Numbered from the stretch's first letter, positions 1 to 9,129 are shown. The stretch is DNA of 64,000 nucleotides from Bradyrhizobium lablabi (GCF_018129385.1 NZ_JAFCLN010000011.1:62001-126000), one strand, 5' to 3'. Notes: generated from the letters alone by a model not told the origin. Translations and numbers: made by a program.

Positions 1-311
1 GGCGTGCAGAAGCCGCATTGCAGGCCGTGATTGTCGCGGAACGCGGCCTGCATCGGATGCAGCTCGTCGCCCCTGGCGATGCCCTCGATGGTGGTGACGT
101 TGCTGCCGGCCGCCTGCGCCGCCAGTACGGTGCAGGATTTGACCGCGCGCCCGTCGATATGGACGGTGCAGGCGCCGCACTGGCTGGTGTCGCAACCGAT
201 ATGGGTGCCGGTCAGGTTGAGATTTTCGCGCAGCAGATGGACCAGAAGCGTCCGGTCCTCGACATCGGCCGAGACAGCCTTGCCGTTCACTGTCAGTTTG
301 ACTGTAGACAC
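1..311 (-). CDS. (2Fe-2S)-binding subunit of a xanthine oxidase/CO dehydrogenase family enzyme (CoxS-like), 3' part cut off by the window edge
   Basis: The reading frame starts at a GTG (309-311) preceded by GGAGGA and stays open to the window edge, giving about 103 residues. It shows a plant-type ferredoxin domain with THIGCDTSQCGACTVHIDG (three cluster cysteines), a further cysteine in KSCTV, and the start of the second cluster motif LQCGFCTP. In this family the subunit carries two [2Fe-2S] clusters between the Mo site and FAD. It resembles the complete CoxS at 28400-28900 but is clearly a different paralogue, so it should belong to a second molybdo-hydroxylase cluster lying to the left. 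Family is sure; substrate (CO or another) cannot be told without the large subunit. Confidence 0.88.
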   Translation of the reverse strand, partial: MSTVKLTVNGKAVSADVEDRTLLVHLLRENLNLTGTHIGCDTSQCGACTVHIDGRAVKSCTVLAAQAAGSNVTTIEGIARGDELHPMQAAFRDNHGLQCGFCT

Positions 312-687
312 GCCTCACTCCTCCCGGTGTTTTTGAATTATTCCAATTAGAAACAGGGTGGAGGAACTTGGCAACAAGGATTTTGGTCTGGTGCCGGCGG
401 ATTGGTCGATGACGCTTTTATGAGGCGCGGTTCGCATGCGGACTTGTGGTGGCCGCCGAATGCCATCCGGGGGCGCGTTTTGCGCGGCCGATGCGAGGTG
501 GCCCTCAGCGCTGGTTCATTGACCGAGTTGGTCTTGCAATCCCAAATCTTGTAACCCGAAGTCTTGCAACCTTGGGGGACCCAGCCCGGATTTACTCACC
601 CTTATCCATTCTGCCGTAGTTTTACGTAGGGGGCTGGCAGCACGTGCTTCCGGCGTGGGTAGGTATTGAGAAACGACGGGGGTTGGG
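312..687. other. Intergenic region between coxS-like gene and chemoreceptor
   Basis: This divergent gap of 376 bp holds a three-copy 15-bp tandem repeat (listed separately) and otherwise no gene, RNA or convincing promoter that I can recognise. Minus-strand frames here have no plausible start or composition. Confidence 0.5.
531..573. repeat. Three-copy imperfect 15-bp tandem repeat
   Basis: The core GTCTTGCAATCCC / ATCTTGTAACCC / GTCTTGCAACCTT recurs at 531, 546 and 561, i.e. an exact 15-bp period with a few mismatches. It lies about 115 bp upstream of the chemoreceptor start. Function unknown; it may be a replication-slippage product. Confidence 0.6.
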
Positions 688-2721
688 ATGGGGATGTCCA
701 GGCGTGCCGGGATCGTAGGGATCCCGACCTTGCGGTTCCGCGCCAAGATCATGCTCGGCTTTGCCGCGGTGTTGGCGATCTCCGCAGCCAGCATGGGATT
801 TGCCTATTTCGGGTTTGAGCGCGTTTCCGACGGCGTAGCCGCTTACCGCAAGAGCGTGACGGAGGCGGATCTCGCGCGCAACATCGACCGCGAGTTGATC
901 TCCTACCGCGCGCTGGCGCGCTATTACGTCGTCACCGCCAAGGAAGAGGACGCCAAGGCGGCACTGGCCGCCGAGGCCGGCCTGAGGGATGCGATCGACC
1001 AGTCGATGAAGGGCACCGCCAGCCCGGCGGCACTCGAGCAGGTGACGAAGCTGGCGCGTGAATTCCGCGCCTTCACGAAAATCTTCGCCGAGATCGTCAA
1101 GGTAAAGGAAGAGAGCGAGTATCTCACCAAGAACGCGCTCACCCGCAGCGAGATGTCGCTGGAATACAAGTTCGACGATCTTTCCAGCACCGCGAAAGAG
1201 GCCGACCTCCAGGCCGTCGAATTCCAGGCCAAGAACATCATGGGCCAGTTTCAGTCGATCAAGATCGCGACCAACAATTTCGTCGCCAGCGGCAACCAGG
1301 CGGCGGCAACCAGCACCCTCAGCCGCCTGAGCTTCCTCGACAACGCGTTGAAGACCATTCCCGCGGCCGACGAGAAGGTCGGCCCGATCGTCAAGGAGAT
1401 CGGTGCGCTGCTGACGACCTACCGCGACGCGCTGACCAAGCTGATGGAAAGCAAGAAGCAGATCGACGGGCTGGTCACCGAGATGGGCGAATCGGCGGAT
1501 GAGATCATCAAGGGCGCCGGCGCCATGAAGGCCGCCCTGGTCGCCGACCAGCAGCGGCTTGAATCCGAATCGAACGCATCGATATCAGATACCGAACGGC
1601 TGATCCTGGTGCTGGCTATCGGCGGCTTCCTGCTCGGCGCCGTGCTCGCCCTGCTGCTCGGCCGCGGCATTTCGCGGCCGATGATCGCGATGTGCAAGGC
1701 AATGCGCGAACTCGCCGGCGGCAATTTCGACGTCGTGCTGCCGGGCCTTGGCCGCAAGGACGAGCTCGGCGAGATGGCCGGCGCGGTGGAAGAGTTCAAG
1801 GTGCAGGCGATCGCCAAGGCCGAACGCGATGCGGCGACGCAGGAAGCGCAGAACAAGGCCGCCAGCGCCGTACGCCGCGCCGAGCTGATCCGCTTCGCGG
1901 ACGAATTCGAGGCGGCAGTCGGCTCGATCGTGTCCAATGTCTCCGCCTCCGCGGTGCAGCTTGAATCGGCGGCGGGCACGCTGACCCGCACGGCGGAAAG
2001 CACGCAAGGCTTGTCGAGCCAGGTTGCCGGTGCTTCGGAACAGGCCTCCAGCGACATGCAGTCGGTGGCGGCCGCAACCGAAGAGCTTTCCGCCTCCGTC
2101 GACGAGATCGGCCGGCGCGTGCGCGAATCGGCCGAGATCGCCGATGACGCCGTGCGTCAGGCCGAACAGACCGACGGCCGGATCGGAAAATTGTCGCGCG
2201 CGGCGCAGGAGATCGGCGACGTCGTGAAGCTGATCACCGCGATTGCCGAACAGACCAACCTGCTGGCGCTCAATGCCACCATCGAGGCCGCGCGCGCCGG
2301 CGATGCCGGGCGCGGCTTTGCTGTGGTCGCCTCCGAAGTGAAGTCGCTCGCCGGCCAGACCGCGCGGGCGACCGACGAAATCTCCAACCACATTTCGGGC
2401 ATGCAGGGCGCGACCCAGGAATCGGTCGCAGCCATCAAGGAGATCGGCGGCACCATCGGCAAGATTTCCGAAATCTCCGCGACCATCGCCAGCGCCGTGG
2501 AGGAGCAGGGTTCGGCAACGCAGGAAATCGCCCGCAGCGTTCAGAAGGTCGCGCAGGGCACGGAAGCGTCTGCTTCGGATATCCTGCAGGTCAACCGCGG
2601 CGCCACCGAAACGGGGTCGGCTTCGGAAGAGGTGCTGAACTCCGCGCGCACGCTCTCGAGCGAAAGCGCGCGGCTGCGCGAAGAGCTCGACCGCTTCATG
2701 GCGAATATTCGCGCGGCGTGA
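688..2721 (+). CDS. Methyl-accepting chemotaxis protein
   Basis: A 677-residue transmembrane chemoreceptor. TM1 spans about residues 21-43, followed by a helical periplasmic sensor of roughly 260 residues with frequent Glu/Lys heptads, TM2 at about 305-325, a HAMP domain to about 380, and a cytoplasmic signalling hairpin. The conserved tip EQTNLLALNATIEAARAG begins near residue 521 and is the CheA/CheW contact region. The C-terminus ends in RFMANIRAA with no CheR-binding pentapeptide. No chemotaxis genes are adjacent, so it is an orphan receptor. Ligand unknown; the long helical periplasmic module resembles helical-bundle sensors. Start: ATG at 688, with an alternative in-frame ATG at 694. 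Confidence 0.95.
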   Translation: MGMSRRAGIVGIPTLRFRAKIMLGFAAVLAISAASMGFAYFGFERVSDGVAAYRKSVTEADLARNIDRELISYRALARYYVVTAKEEDAKAALAAEAGLRDAIDQSMKGTASPAALEQVTKLAREFRAFTKIFAEIVKVKEESEYLTKNALTRSEMSLEYKFDDLSSTAKEADLQAVEFQAKNIMGQFQSIKIATNNFVASGNQAAATSTLSRLSFLDNALKTIPAADEKVGPIVKEIGALLTTYRDALTKLMESKKQIDGLVTEMGESADEIIKGAGAMKAALVADQQRLESESNASISDTERLILVLAIGGFLLGAVLALLLGRGISRPMIAMCKAMRELAGGNFDVVLPGLGRKDELGEMAGAVEEFKVQAIAKAERDAATQEAQNKAASAVRRAELIRFADEFEAAVGSIVSNVSASAVQLESAAGTLTRTAESTQGLSSQVAGASEQASSDMQSVAAATEELSASVDEIGRRVRESAEIADDAVRQAEQTDGRIGKLSRAAQEIGDVVKLITAIAEQTNLLALNATIEAARAGDAGRGFAVVASEVKSLAGQTARATDEISNHISGMQGATQESVAAIKEIGGTIGKISEISATIASAVEEQGSATQEIARSVQKVAQGTEASASDILQVNRGATETGSASEEVLNSARTLSSESARLREELDRFMANIRAA

Positions 2722-2827
2722 GACGCGTTACTCGCATCGATCTGCGGCGGCGCCCGCCGGCCTCATCCTGAGGCCCGGCGCGACCGCGGCTCGAGGATGG
2801 GCACATGCGTTTCCCCAGGACGAGCTG

Positions 2828-3032
2828 GGCTATCGCATATGATCCATTTGAGTGTGTGAGCGAACCCGGCCTTCATGGTTCGAGACGCGCCGCAAGCGGC
2901 GCTCCTCACCATGAGGGTCCAGGATTTCACCGCGAAACAAGACCTCATCCTGAGGAGCCCGCCAAAGGCGGGCGTCTCGAAGGATGGCCACACGGAAGCC
3001 GCCTCAGCAATCCTCGCTCATATGCGATGGCC
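2828..3032. mobile_element. MITE-like element, copy 1
   Basis: The element is bounded by a 14-bp terminal inverted repeat, GGCTATCGCATATG at 2828-2841 and CATATGCGATGGCC at 3019-3032 (one mismatch). Inside are two palindromic modules: one around ATGGTTCGAGACGCGCC...CTCACCATGAG (2875-2915) and one around CCTCATCCTGAGG...CTCGAAGGATGG (2943-2990). A second copy of the same length and order lies at 18546-18751. No coding potential, so any mobility would need a transposase elsewhere. Confidence 0.7.
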
Positions 3033-3114
3033 CGCGCAGAGCCGGGGCCCATGCATCAGTTAGAAATGTAGAGAGATGGGTCCCCGCTCGGAGGCCGGGA
3101 CACGAGAGGTGGTG

Positions 3115-4461
3115 TTACGCGACCGCGCGGATCACCTTGCCGATCTTGTCGACGATTTCGCCGACCTGATCCTCGCTGATGATCAATGGCGGGGTCAGCA
3201 CCAGCGTATCGCCGGCGACGCGCAGCATCAGGTCGTGGTCGTTGAAGGCGCTGACGAGGCCGTTATAGCCGCGCTTGCCGGCCGCGTCCGGCAGCGAGCT
3301 CAGATCGATGCCGGCGGTGAGGCCCACGGTGCGGATATCGACCACGTTCGGCTGGCCCTTCAGCGACATCACGGCGTCGGCGAATTTCGACTCGAGCTTG
3401 TTGGCACGCTCGAACAGTTTTTCGTCGCGGTAGATGTCGAGCGTGGCAAGGCCCGCCGCGCAGGCGAGCGGATGGGCCGAGTAGGTGTAGCCATGGGTCA
3501 GTTCGACCATATGCTCGGGACCGGTCATGAACGCGTCATGGATGGTGTCGCGCACAAGCACGCCGCCCATGGGAGCCGCACCATTGGTAACGCCTTTGGC
3601 GAAGGTGAGCAGGTCGGGCAGCACGCCGTAGCGCTCGGCGGCGAAGGCATAGCCGAGCCGGCCGAAGCCGGTGATGACCTCGTCGAAGATCAGCAGGATG
3701 CCGTGCTTCTGGGTGATCTCGCGCAAGCGCTTGAGATAGCCCTTCGGCGCCGGCAGCACGCCGGTCGATCCCGCCATCGGCTCGACGATGACGGCGGCGA
3801 TGGTGTTGGCGCCGTGCAGGTTGACGAGATTTTCCAGTTCATCGGCGAAATGTGCGCCGTATTCCGGCTCGCCCTTGGAGAAGGCCTGCTTCTCGCGGTC
3901 ATAGGTGTGCGGCAGGTGATCGACGCCGGCCAAAAGCGAGCCGAAGATCTTGCGGTTGCCGACGATGCCGCCGACGGCGGTGCCGCCAAAACCGACGCCG
4001 TGATAACCGCGCACGCGGCCGATCAGGCGGGTGCGGCTGCCCTGGCCGTTGATCTGGTGATAGGCGATTGCGATCTTCAGCGCAGTGTCGGCTGCTTCCG
4101 AACCGGAGTTGCAGAAGAAGACATGGTCGAGCCCGTCGGGCGCGAGCTCGGCGATGCGGCTGGCAAGCTCGAAGGCCTGCGGAATGCCGAACTGGAACGG
4201 CGGCGCGTAGTCGAGCGTCGCGGCCATCTTGCCGATGGCCTCGGAAATCTGCGTGCGCCCATGGCCGGCATTGGTGCACCACATGCCGGAGGCGCCGTCG
4301 ATCAGCTTGCGGCCGTCGACGGTGATGTAGTGCATGTCCTTGGCGCCGGCGAGCAGGCGCGGGTTCTTCTTGAACGCCCGGTTGGCGGTGAACGGCATCC
4401 AGTGCGCGGCAAGGTCGTTGGGAACATTGACGGCTGACGCGTTCGGGCTCTTGTCCAGCAT
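3115..4461 (-). CDS. Class III (omega) aminotransferase, beta-alanine/omega-amino acid--pyruvate type
   Basis: A 448-residue PLP-dependent fold type I enzyme. The N-terminus has the omega-aminotransferase signature HWMPFTANRAFKKNPRLL and DGASGMWCTNAGHG. The cofactor aspartate lies in LLIFDEVITGFGRLG and the Schiff-base lysine is K289 in LTFAKGVTNGAAPMGG. The protein is full length for the family (about 440-450). It should transfer the amino group of beta-alanine or other omega-amines to pyruvate in the cytoplasm. It is transcribed alone, downstream of nothing obviously related. Family annotation is firm; the exact amino donor is inferred from similarity to beta-alanine--pyruvate transaminases. 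Confidence 0.92.
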   Translation of the reverse strand: MLDKSPNASAVNVPNDLAAHWMPFTANRAFKKNPRLLAGAKDMHYITVDGRKLIDGASGMWCTNAGHGRTQISEAIGKMAATLDYAPPFQFGIPQAFELASRIAELAPDGLDHVFFCNSGSEAADTALKIAIAYHQINGQGSRTRLIGRVRGYHGVGFGGTAVGGIVGNRKIFGSLLAGVDHLPHTYDREKQAFSKGEPEYGAHFADELENLVNLHGANTIAAVIVEPMAGSTGVLPAPKGYLKRLREITQKHGILLIFDEVITGFGRLGYAFAAERYGVLPDLLTFAKGVTNGAAPMGGVLVRDTIHDAFMTGPEHMVELTHGYTYSAHPLACAAGLATLDIYRDEKLFERANKLESKFADAVMSLKGQPNVVDIRTVGLTAGIDLSSLPDAAGKRGYNGLVSAFNDHDLMLRVAGDTLVLTPPLIISEDQVGEIVDKIGKVIRAVA

Positions 4462-4599
4462 GGCGGCCTCTTCAAGGGGGTGTGGGGGCGTGGTGAATTT
4501 GTGTGCAGGCTATCAGCTTCGCCGCGCAACGGGAACGTCGGGGGCCGCGTTATTTCCGCCCAATCCGGCGGACTGCGCGAATACCTGCCCCCTGATTTT

Positions 4600-4647
4600 G
4601 AGCATGATCCCTTCCGGAAACCGGTGCCCACTTTCCGGGATCATGCT
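4600..4647. repeat. Dispersed palindromic repeat, GCATGATCC family
   Basis: GAGCATGATCCCTTCCGGAAACC...TTTCCGGGATCATGCTT forms a long hairpin immediately after the prmB stop codon. Related copies lie at 16287-16335, 48332-48401, more degenerately 50098-50191, and perhaps 25602-25645. On the minus strand this hairpin ends the pgsA-moaD-moaE-prmB transcript and could act as a 3'-end stabiliser or terminator, though no clear T-run follows. Confidence 0.7.
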
Positions 4648-5610
4648 TCACAGATCAGACGCGGCGATCCAGAACACTTCGCCCTCGGAATCCTCGGTAT
4701 CGAGCCAGAGCAGCGGCAATTGCGGGTAGGCTTCCGTCAGTGCCGGCTGGCAGCGGCCGACCTCGCACAACAATCCGGCCTGCGGGTTCAGATGCGCCTT
4801 GGCCTCGTCGAGGATGCGCCGGACGATGTCGATCCCGTCGGCGCCGCCGTCAAAGGCGATCTTCGGCTCGGCCCGGCATTCCAGCGGGAGTGCGGCCATG
4901 CCCTCGGCATCGACATAAGGCGGGTTGGAGATGATGAGGTCGTAACGCTTGCCGCCGAGCGGCGCGAACAGATCGCCGCGGTGCAGCGTGATGCGATCTT
5001 CGAGGCCGTGATCGGACACGTTGCGCGCGGCGACCGCGAGCGCGTGCTTTGAAATATCCACCGCATCGATCGCGGCGTGGGGGAAATGCCGCGCGGCGAG
5101 AACCGCAAGGCAGCCGGAGCCGGTGCAGAGGTCGAGCACGCTTTCGACCTCGGCGGGATCGCCGATCAGCGAAGTGGCTTCGTGATCGGCATCACCGCCG
5201 AAATGCGAATCCAGCAATTCGCCGATGAAGGAGCGCGGCACGATCGTGCGCTCGTCGACATAGAACGGCAGGCCGCGCATGTATATCTTGTTGACCAGAT
5301 AGGCCGCGGGTTTGCGCGTGGCGACGCGGCGCTCGATCAGGTCGAGGATCTTCCTGCCTTCCGCCGCGGTGACGCGGGCGGTGGCAAAGCTTTCGAACTG
5401 GTCGGGATGCAGGTGAAGACTTTCGCAGACCAGGAACGCGGCTTCCGTGACCGGATCGGTGGTGCCGTGCGCAAATACGAGCCTTGCTTCTGCAAAGCGG
5501 CTGACGGCGTAGCGAACGTAATCGAGCAGCGTCAGCAACTCGCCCGCGGCGACCTTAGGCGATTTTGCGACGATGCGGCGCTTCGCGGCCGGCTTTGCGC
5601 GCTTGGCCAT
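4648..5610 (-). CDS. prmB: 50S ribosomal protein L3 N(5)-glutamine methyltransferase (PrmB)
   Basis: A 320-residue SAM-dependent methyltransferase that modifies a glutamine in ribosomal protein L3. The N-terminal helical domain contains FAHGTTDPVTEAAFLV, and the class I methyltransferase domain shows VLDLCTGSGCLAVLAA (SAM binding) and the substrate-glutamine motif NPPY in LIISNPPYVDAEGM. The PrmB branch rather than PrmC (release factors) is indicated by the GTTDPVTEA segment. Its ATG overlaps the moaE stop codon by one base (TGATG), so it is translationally coupled as the last gene of the pgsA-moaD-moaE-prmB operon. Confidence 0.93.
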   Translation of the reverse strand: MAKRAKPAAKRRIVAKSPKVAAGELLTLLDYVRYAVSRFAEARLVFAHGTTDPVTEAAFLVCESLHLHPDQFESFATARVTAAEGRKILDLIERRVATRKPAAYLVNKIYMRGLPFYVDERTIVPRSFIGELLDSHFGGDADHEATSLIGDPAEVESVLDLCTGSGCLAVLAARHFPHAAIDAVDISKHALAVAARNVSDHGLEDRITLHRGDLFAPLGGKRYDLIISNPPYVDAEGMAALPLECRAEPKIAFDGGADGIDIVRRILDEAKAHLNPQAGLLCEVGRCQPALTEAYPQLPLLWLDTEDSEGEVFWIAASDL

Positions 5611-6077
5611 CAGGATTTTTTCCAGCGCGCGGCCGCGTCGTCATCGTGGCTGCGCGCTTCGATCCAGCTCTTGCCGCGCGCGCTCTCTTCCTGCTTCCAG
5701 AACGGCGCGTTGGTCTTGAGGTAGTCCATCAGGAATTCGGCGGCCTCGAACGCGGCCTGGCGGTGCGAAGATGCGGTGACGACCAGCACGATGTTTTCGC
5801 CGGGCGCGATGCGGCCAAAGCGATGGATGATGGTCAGGCCCTGTAGCGGCCAGCGCGCAATCGCTTCATCGGCATGGCGCTTGATCTCGGCTTCCGCCAT
5901 GCCCGGATAATGTTCGAGCGTCAGCGCCGCGATCGGCTCGGAATCTTCGGTGCCGCGGCAGATGCCGGAAAAGCTGACGACGGCGCCGATATCGGTGCGG
6001 CCCTTGCTTAAGCGTGCGATCTCCTGCGCGACGTCGAAATCGCCTTGCTGGATTCGGATGGTCGCGGCGATCGTCAT
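5610..6077 (-). CDS. moaE: Molybdopterin synthase catalytic subunit MoaE
   Basis: A 155-residue protein with the MoaE landmarks GAVVSFSGICRG, LTLEHYPGMAE, the catalytic region IIHRFGRIAPGENIVLVVTASSHR and FLMDYLKTNAPFWKQE. With thiocarboxylated MoaD it inserts the two dithiolene sulfurs into precursor Z, making molybdopterin in the cytoplasm. It follows moaD after 15 bp. The product feeds Mo enzymes such as the CO dehydrogenase encoded at 27.3-31.3 kb. Length is normal for the family. Confidence 0.96.
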   Translation of the reverse strand: MTIAATIRIQQGDFDVAQEIARLSKGRTDIGAVVSFSGICRGTEDSEPIAALTLEHYPGMAEAEIKRHADEAIARWPLQGLTIIHRFGRIAPGENIVLVVTASSHRQAAFEAAEFLMDYLKTNAPFWKQEESARGKSWIEARSHDDDAAARWKKS

Positions 6078-6092
6078 CGGAAAGCTTTGTCT

Positions 6093-6344
6093 TCAGCCGC
6101 CGGTCATCGGCGGAAAGAACGCGATCTCACGGGCGCCGGCGATCACTGCATCGGATTTGACATGGGCCTGATCGATCGCGGCGCGGATCACCTTCGGCTT
6201 CTCGAAGGCATAGGCATAATCCTCGCCGCGTCGGGAAAGCCAGGCGATGAGATCGTCAATCGTGCGCACATCCGCCGGCGGCTCGACGGTCTCTTCCGCC
6301 TTGCCGACGCGTTCGCGCACCCAGGCGAAATATTTGACCTTCAT
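6093..6344 (-). CDS. moaD: Molybdopterin synthase sulfur carrier subunit MoaD
   Basis: An 83-residue ubiquitin-like sulfur carrier ending in the required Gly-Gly (FFPPMTGG), whose last glycine is adenylated and converted to a thiocarboxylate. N-terminus MKVKYFAWVRERVG is typical. The start codon overlaps the pgsA stop by four bases (ATGA at 6341-6344), so translation is coupled to pgsA; moaE follows. Confidence 0.96.
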   Translation of the reverse strand: MKVKYFAWVRERVGKAEETVEPPADVRTIDDLIAWLSRRGEDYAYAFEKPKVIRAAIDQAHVKSDAVIAGAREIAFFPPMTGG

Positions 6345-6955
6345 CCCTCATCCTCCTTGATGAGGTGATGGATGCCGGCGCGGAAATAATCCCAGCCGGT
6401 GTAGATGGTGAAGATCGCGGACAGCCACAGCAGGATGATGCCGATCAGCGTGATCGCCGGAAAGACCTGCTCGCCGGCTTCGCCCGCGATCAGGAAGCCG
6501 ATCGCGACGAGCTGGATGGTGGTCTTCCATTTCGCCAGTTTTGTCACGGGCACGCTGACGCGGAGTGCGGCGAGATATTCGCGCAGGCCAGAGACCAGAA
6601 TCTCGCGGCACAGGATCACGATGGCCGCCCACAGCGTCCAGCCATGAATGCTGTTGTCGGCCGCCAGCATCAGCAGGCACGAGGCGACCAAGAGCTTGTC
6701 CGCAATCGGATCCAGCATGCGGCCGAAGGCGGATTGCTGATCCCAGATTCGCGCATAGTAGCCATCCAGATAATCGGTGACTCCGGCGGCAATGAACACG
6801 GCCAACGCCACCCAGCGCAGCCAGAGCGGCCCGTCCAGGATGGACTGCACATAGACGCAGCCGACCACGACCGGGATGGCGGCGATGCGCCCCACGGTCA
6901 GGATGTTCGGAATCGAAAAGCTCTTGGACTGAGGCCTGGTGGTCGCGATGTTCAT
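6341..6955 (-). CDS. pgsA: CDP-diacylglycerol--glycerol-3-phosphate 3-phosphatidyltransferase
   Basis: A 204-residue integral membrane enzyme making phosphatidylglycerol phosphate from CDP-diacylglycerol and glycerol-3-phosphate. The CDP-alcohol phosphotransferase signature D-x2-DG-x2-AR-x8-G-x3-D-x3-D is intact in TDYLDGYYARIWDQQSAFG followed by RMLDPIADK. Several hydrophobic segments follow. I chose the ATG at 6953-6955 (MNIATTRPQ, family-typical N-terminus); the frame stays open upstream to about 7501 but that stretch is antisense to uvrC and not protein-like. First gene of the pgsA-moaD-moaE-prmB operon. Confidence 0.94.
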   Translation of the reverse strand: MNIATTRPQSKSFSIPNILTVGRIAAIPVVVGCVYVQSILDGPLWLRWVALAVFIAAGVTDYLDGYYARIWDQQSAFGRMLDPIADKLLVASCLLMLAADNSIHGWTLWAAIVILCREILVSGLREYLAALRVSVPVTKLAKWKTTIQLVAIGFLIAGEAGEQVFPAITLIGIILLWLSAIFTIYTGWDYFRAGIHHLIKEDEG

Positions 6956-7047
6956 CCGTCTTACCAATACCGGCGGGGCAGCTAGGTCAACACCGGAGCG
7001 TACATGATCGGGGGGACATGACGTAAATATAACGTCCTGTGCCGGAT

Positions 7048-9129
7048 TTAACCGGGCTGGGCGTGGAAAAATTCGAAGATCTTGCGCGCGCTTTCGGCGC
7101 TGACCCCAGGAACCTTGCCGAGGTCGGCAATCGAGGCCCGTTCGATCTCCTTCAGCGTGCCGAAGTGGTGCAGCAGGGCGCGTTTGCGCGACGGACCGAT
7201 GCCGGGAATTTCCTGTAGCCCGGCCTCGCGGATGTCCTTCTTGCGCAGTTTTCTGTGCGAGCCGATCACGAATCGATGCGCCTCGTCGCGCAGCCGCTGG
7301 ATGAAATACAGCACGGGGTCGCGCGGTTCGAGTTTGATGGCCTCGCGGTCCGGCATGAACAGCGTCTCGCGGCCGGCGTCGCGGTCCGGGCCCTTGGCGA
7401 CCGCAAGCAGCGAGACCTGCGTCAGGCCGAGCGTGTTGAAGATCTCTCTGACCGCATTGAGCTGGCCGCGTCCGCCATCGATGATGACGAGGTCGGGCCA
7501 TTGCGGAAATGAATCGTCGTCCGCCTTTACATTTCCTTTGGCCTTCGCCGCATCATCGTCGGCCGGCTTGAGCAGGCGCTTGAAGCGCCGTTCCAGCACC
7601 TCGCGCATCATCGCATAGTCGTCGCCGGGCGTGAGGTTCTCGGACTTGATGTTGAACTTGCGATACTGGTTCTTGATGAAGCCATCCGGCCCCGCGACGA
7701 TCATGGCGCCGACCGCGTTGGTGCCCTGGATGTGGCTGTTGTCGTAGACCTCGATCCGCTTCGGCGCGTGCGGCAGAGCGAGTGTGGTGGCCATGCCTTC
7801 CAGCAGGCGGCTTTGGGTCGCGGTGTCGGCGAGCCTGCGGCCTAATGCCTCGCGCGCATTGGTCAGCGCATGCGCGACCAATTCCTTTTTCTCGCCGCGT
7901 TTGGGCACGGAGACTTCGACCTTGTATCCGGCCTTGACCGACAGCGCCTCAGTGAGCAGGGCGGTCTCCTCGACCTCATGCGAGAGCAGCACGAGCTTTG
8001 GCGGCGGCTTGTCGTCGTAGAACTGCGTGAGGAAGGCGCCCAGCACCTCTTCCGGCGTGAACGACTTTTCCGCTCGCGGGAAGTAGGCGCGGTTGCCCCA
8101 GTTCTGTCCGGTGCGGAAGAAGAACACCTCGACGCAGGAATAGCCGCCCTCCTGATGGATCGCGAAAACATCCGCTTCCTCCACGGTGCGCGGATTGATG
8201 CCCTGCTGCGACTGGATCGCCGACAAGGCGGCGAGGCGGTCGCGATACAGCGCCGCGGTCTCGAATTCGAGTTCGCCGGATGCCTTTTCCATCTCGGCGG
8301 CAAGCTCCTGCTTCACCGCATGGCTGCGGCCGGACAGGAAGTCGGTCGCCTCGCGCACCAGTTCGGTATAGCCGGGAAAATCGATCTCACGCGTGCACGG
8401 ACCCGAGCAGCGCCGGATCTGGTAGAGCAGGCAGGGACGTGTGCGGCTCTCGAAGAACGAGTCGGTGCAGGAGCGGATCAGGAACGCGCGCTGCAGCGCC
8501 GTGATGGTGCGGTTGACGGCGCCGGCGGAAGCGAACGGTCCGAAATAGCGGCCGGGCCGCGTCTGCGCGCCCCGGTGTTTCAGGATCTGCGGCGCCCAGT
8601 GATCGCCCGTGATCAGGATATAGGGGAACGACTTGTCGTCGCGGAGCTGCACGTTGAAGCGCGGCCGGAGCTGCTTGATGAGGTTCGCTTCCAGCAGCAG
8701 CGCCTCGGTCTCCGTCCTGGTCGAGACGATCTCGACATTCACGGTGGCGGCGATCATGCGCAGGATGCGCGCCGGCTGCGGCGCGTTGGCGCGCGCGTAG
8801 GAGGTCAGCCGCTTTTTGACGTTCTTGGCCTTGCCTACATAAAGCACGTCGTTCGCCGCGTTGAGCATGCGATAGACGCCGGGGGATTGGGGAGCGAGCC
8901 GCACCGCGTTCTCGATCGCGGCATGGCCGACCGCCAGCGGGCCTTCGGCGACGGCCTCGGTGGGTTCCTCCTGCAACTCGGGCAGGCGGGCCTCGTCGTC
9001 CTCCTCGGCGGCGGTCGTTGCGGGATCGACATCGGGAGCGGCAAGTTCCGGCGGCAGATCGGGCCCGGAACCGCGGCGCGGCTTCCGCGCGCCTGCCGGC
9101 TTCGGATGTTCGGTGGAATCGTCAGTCAT
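7048..9129 (-). CDS. uvrC: Excinuclease ABC subunit UvrC
   Basis: A 693-residue nucleotide excision repair nuclease. It has an N-terminal extension of about 75 acidic, Pro-rich residues, then the GIY-YIG domain for 3' incision (SPGVYRMLNAANDVLYVGKA), a UvrB-binding UVR motif around MEKASGELEFETAALYRDR, the RNase H-like 5' incision domain (ETLFMPDREAIKL region and DNSHIQGTNAVGAM), and C-terminal helix-hairpin-helix repeats (EIPGIGPSRKRALL, KVPGVSAESARKI). UvrB lies 50 kb away in the window. The family is usually about 600-680 residues, the excess being the N-terminal extension. I see no alphaproteobacterial LexA box (GTTC-N7-GTTC) in front. Confidence 0.97.
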   Translation of the reverse strand: MTDDSTEHPKPAGARKPRRGSGPDLPPELAAPDVDPATTAAEEDDEARLPELQEEPTEAVAEGPLAVGHAAIENAVRLAPQSPGVYRMLNAANDVLYVGKAKNVKKRLTSYARANAPQPARILRMIAATVNVEIVSTRTETEALLLEANLIKQLRPRFNVQLRDDKSFPYILITGDHWAPQILKHRGAQTRPGRYFGPFASAGAVNRTITALQRAFLIRSCTDSFFESRTRPCLLYQIRRCSGPCTREIDFPGYTELVREATDFLSGRSHAVKQELAAEMEKASGELEFETAALYRDRLAALSAIQSQQGINPRTVEEADVFAIHQEGGYSCVEVFFFRTGQNWGNRAYFPRAEKSFTPEEVLGAFLTQFYDDKPPPKLVLLSHEVEETALLTEALSVKAGYKVEVSVPKRGEKKELVAHALTNAREALGRRLADTATQSRLLEGMATTLALPHAPKRIEVYDNSHIQGTNAVGAMIVAGPDGFIKNQYRKFNIKSENLTPGDDYAMMREVLERRFKRLLKPADDDAAKAKGNVKADDDSFPQWPDLVIIDGGRGQLNAVREIFNTLGLTQVSLLAVAKGPDRDAGRETLFMPDREAIKLEPRDPVLYFIQRLRDEAHRFVIGSHRKLRKKDIREAGLQEIPGIGPSRKRALLHHFGTLKEIERASIADLGKVPGVSAESARKIFEFFHAQPG

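Noticed and set aside
6956..7501. N-terminal extension of PgsA
   Set aside because: Arg/Pro-rich sequence antisense to uvrC; PgsA proteins start at MNIATTRPQ-type sequence.
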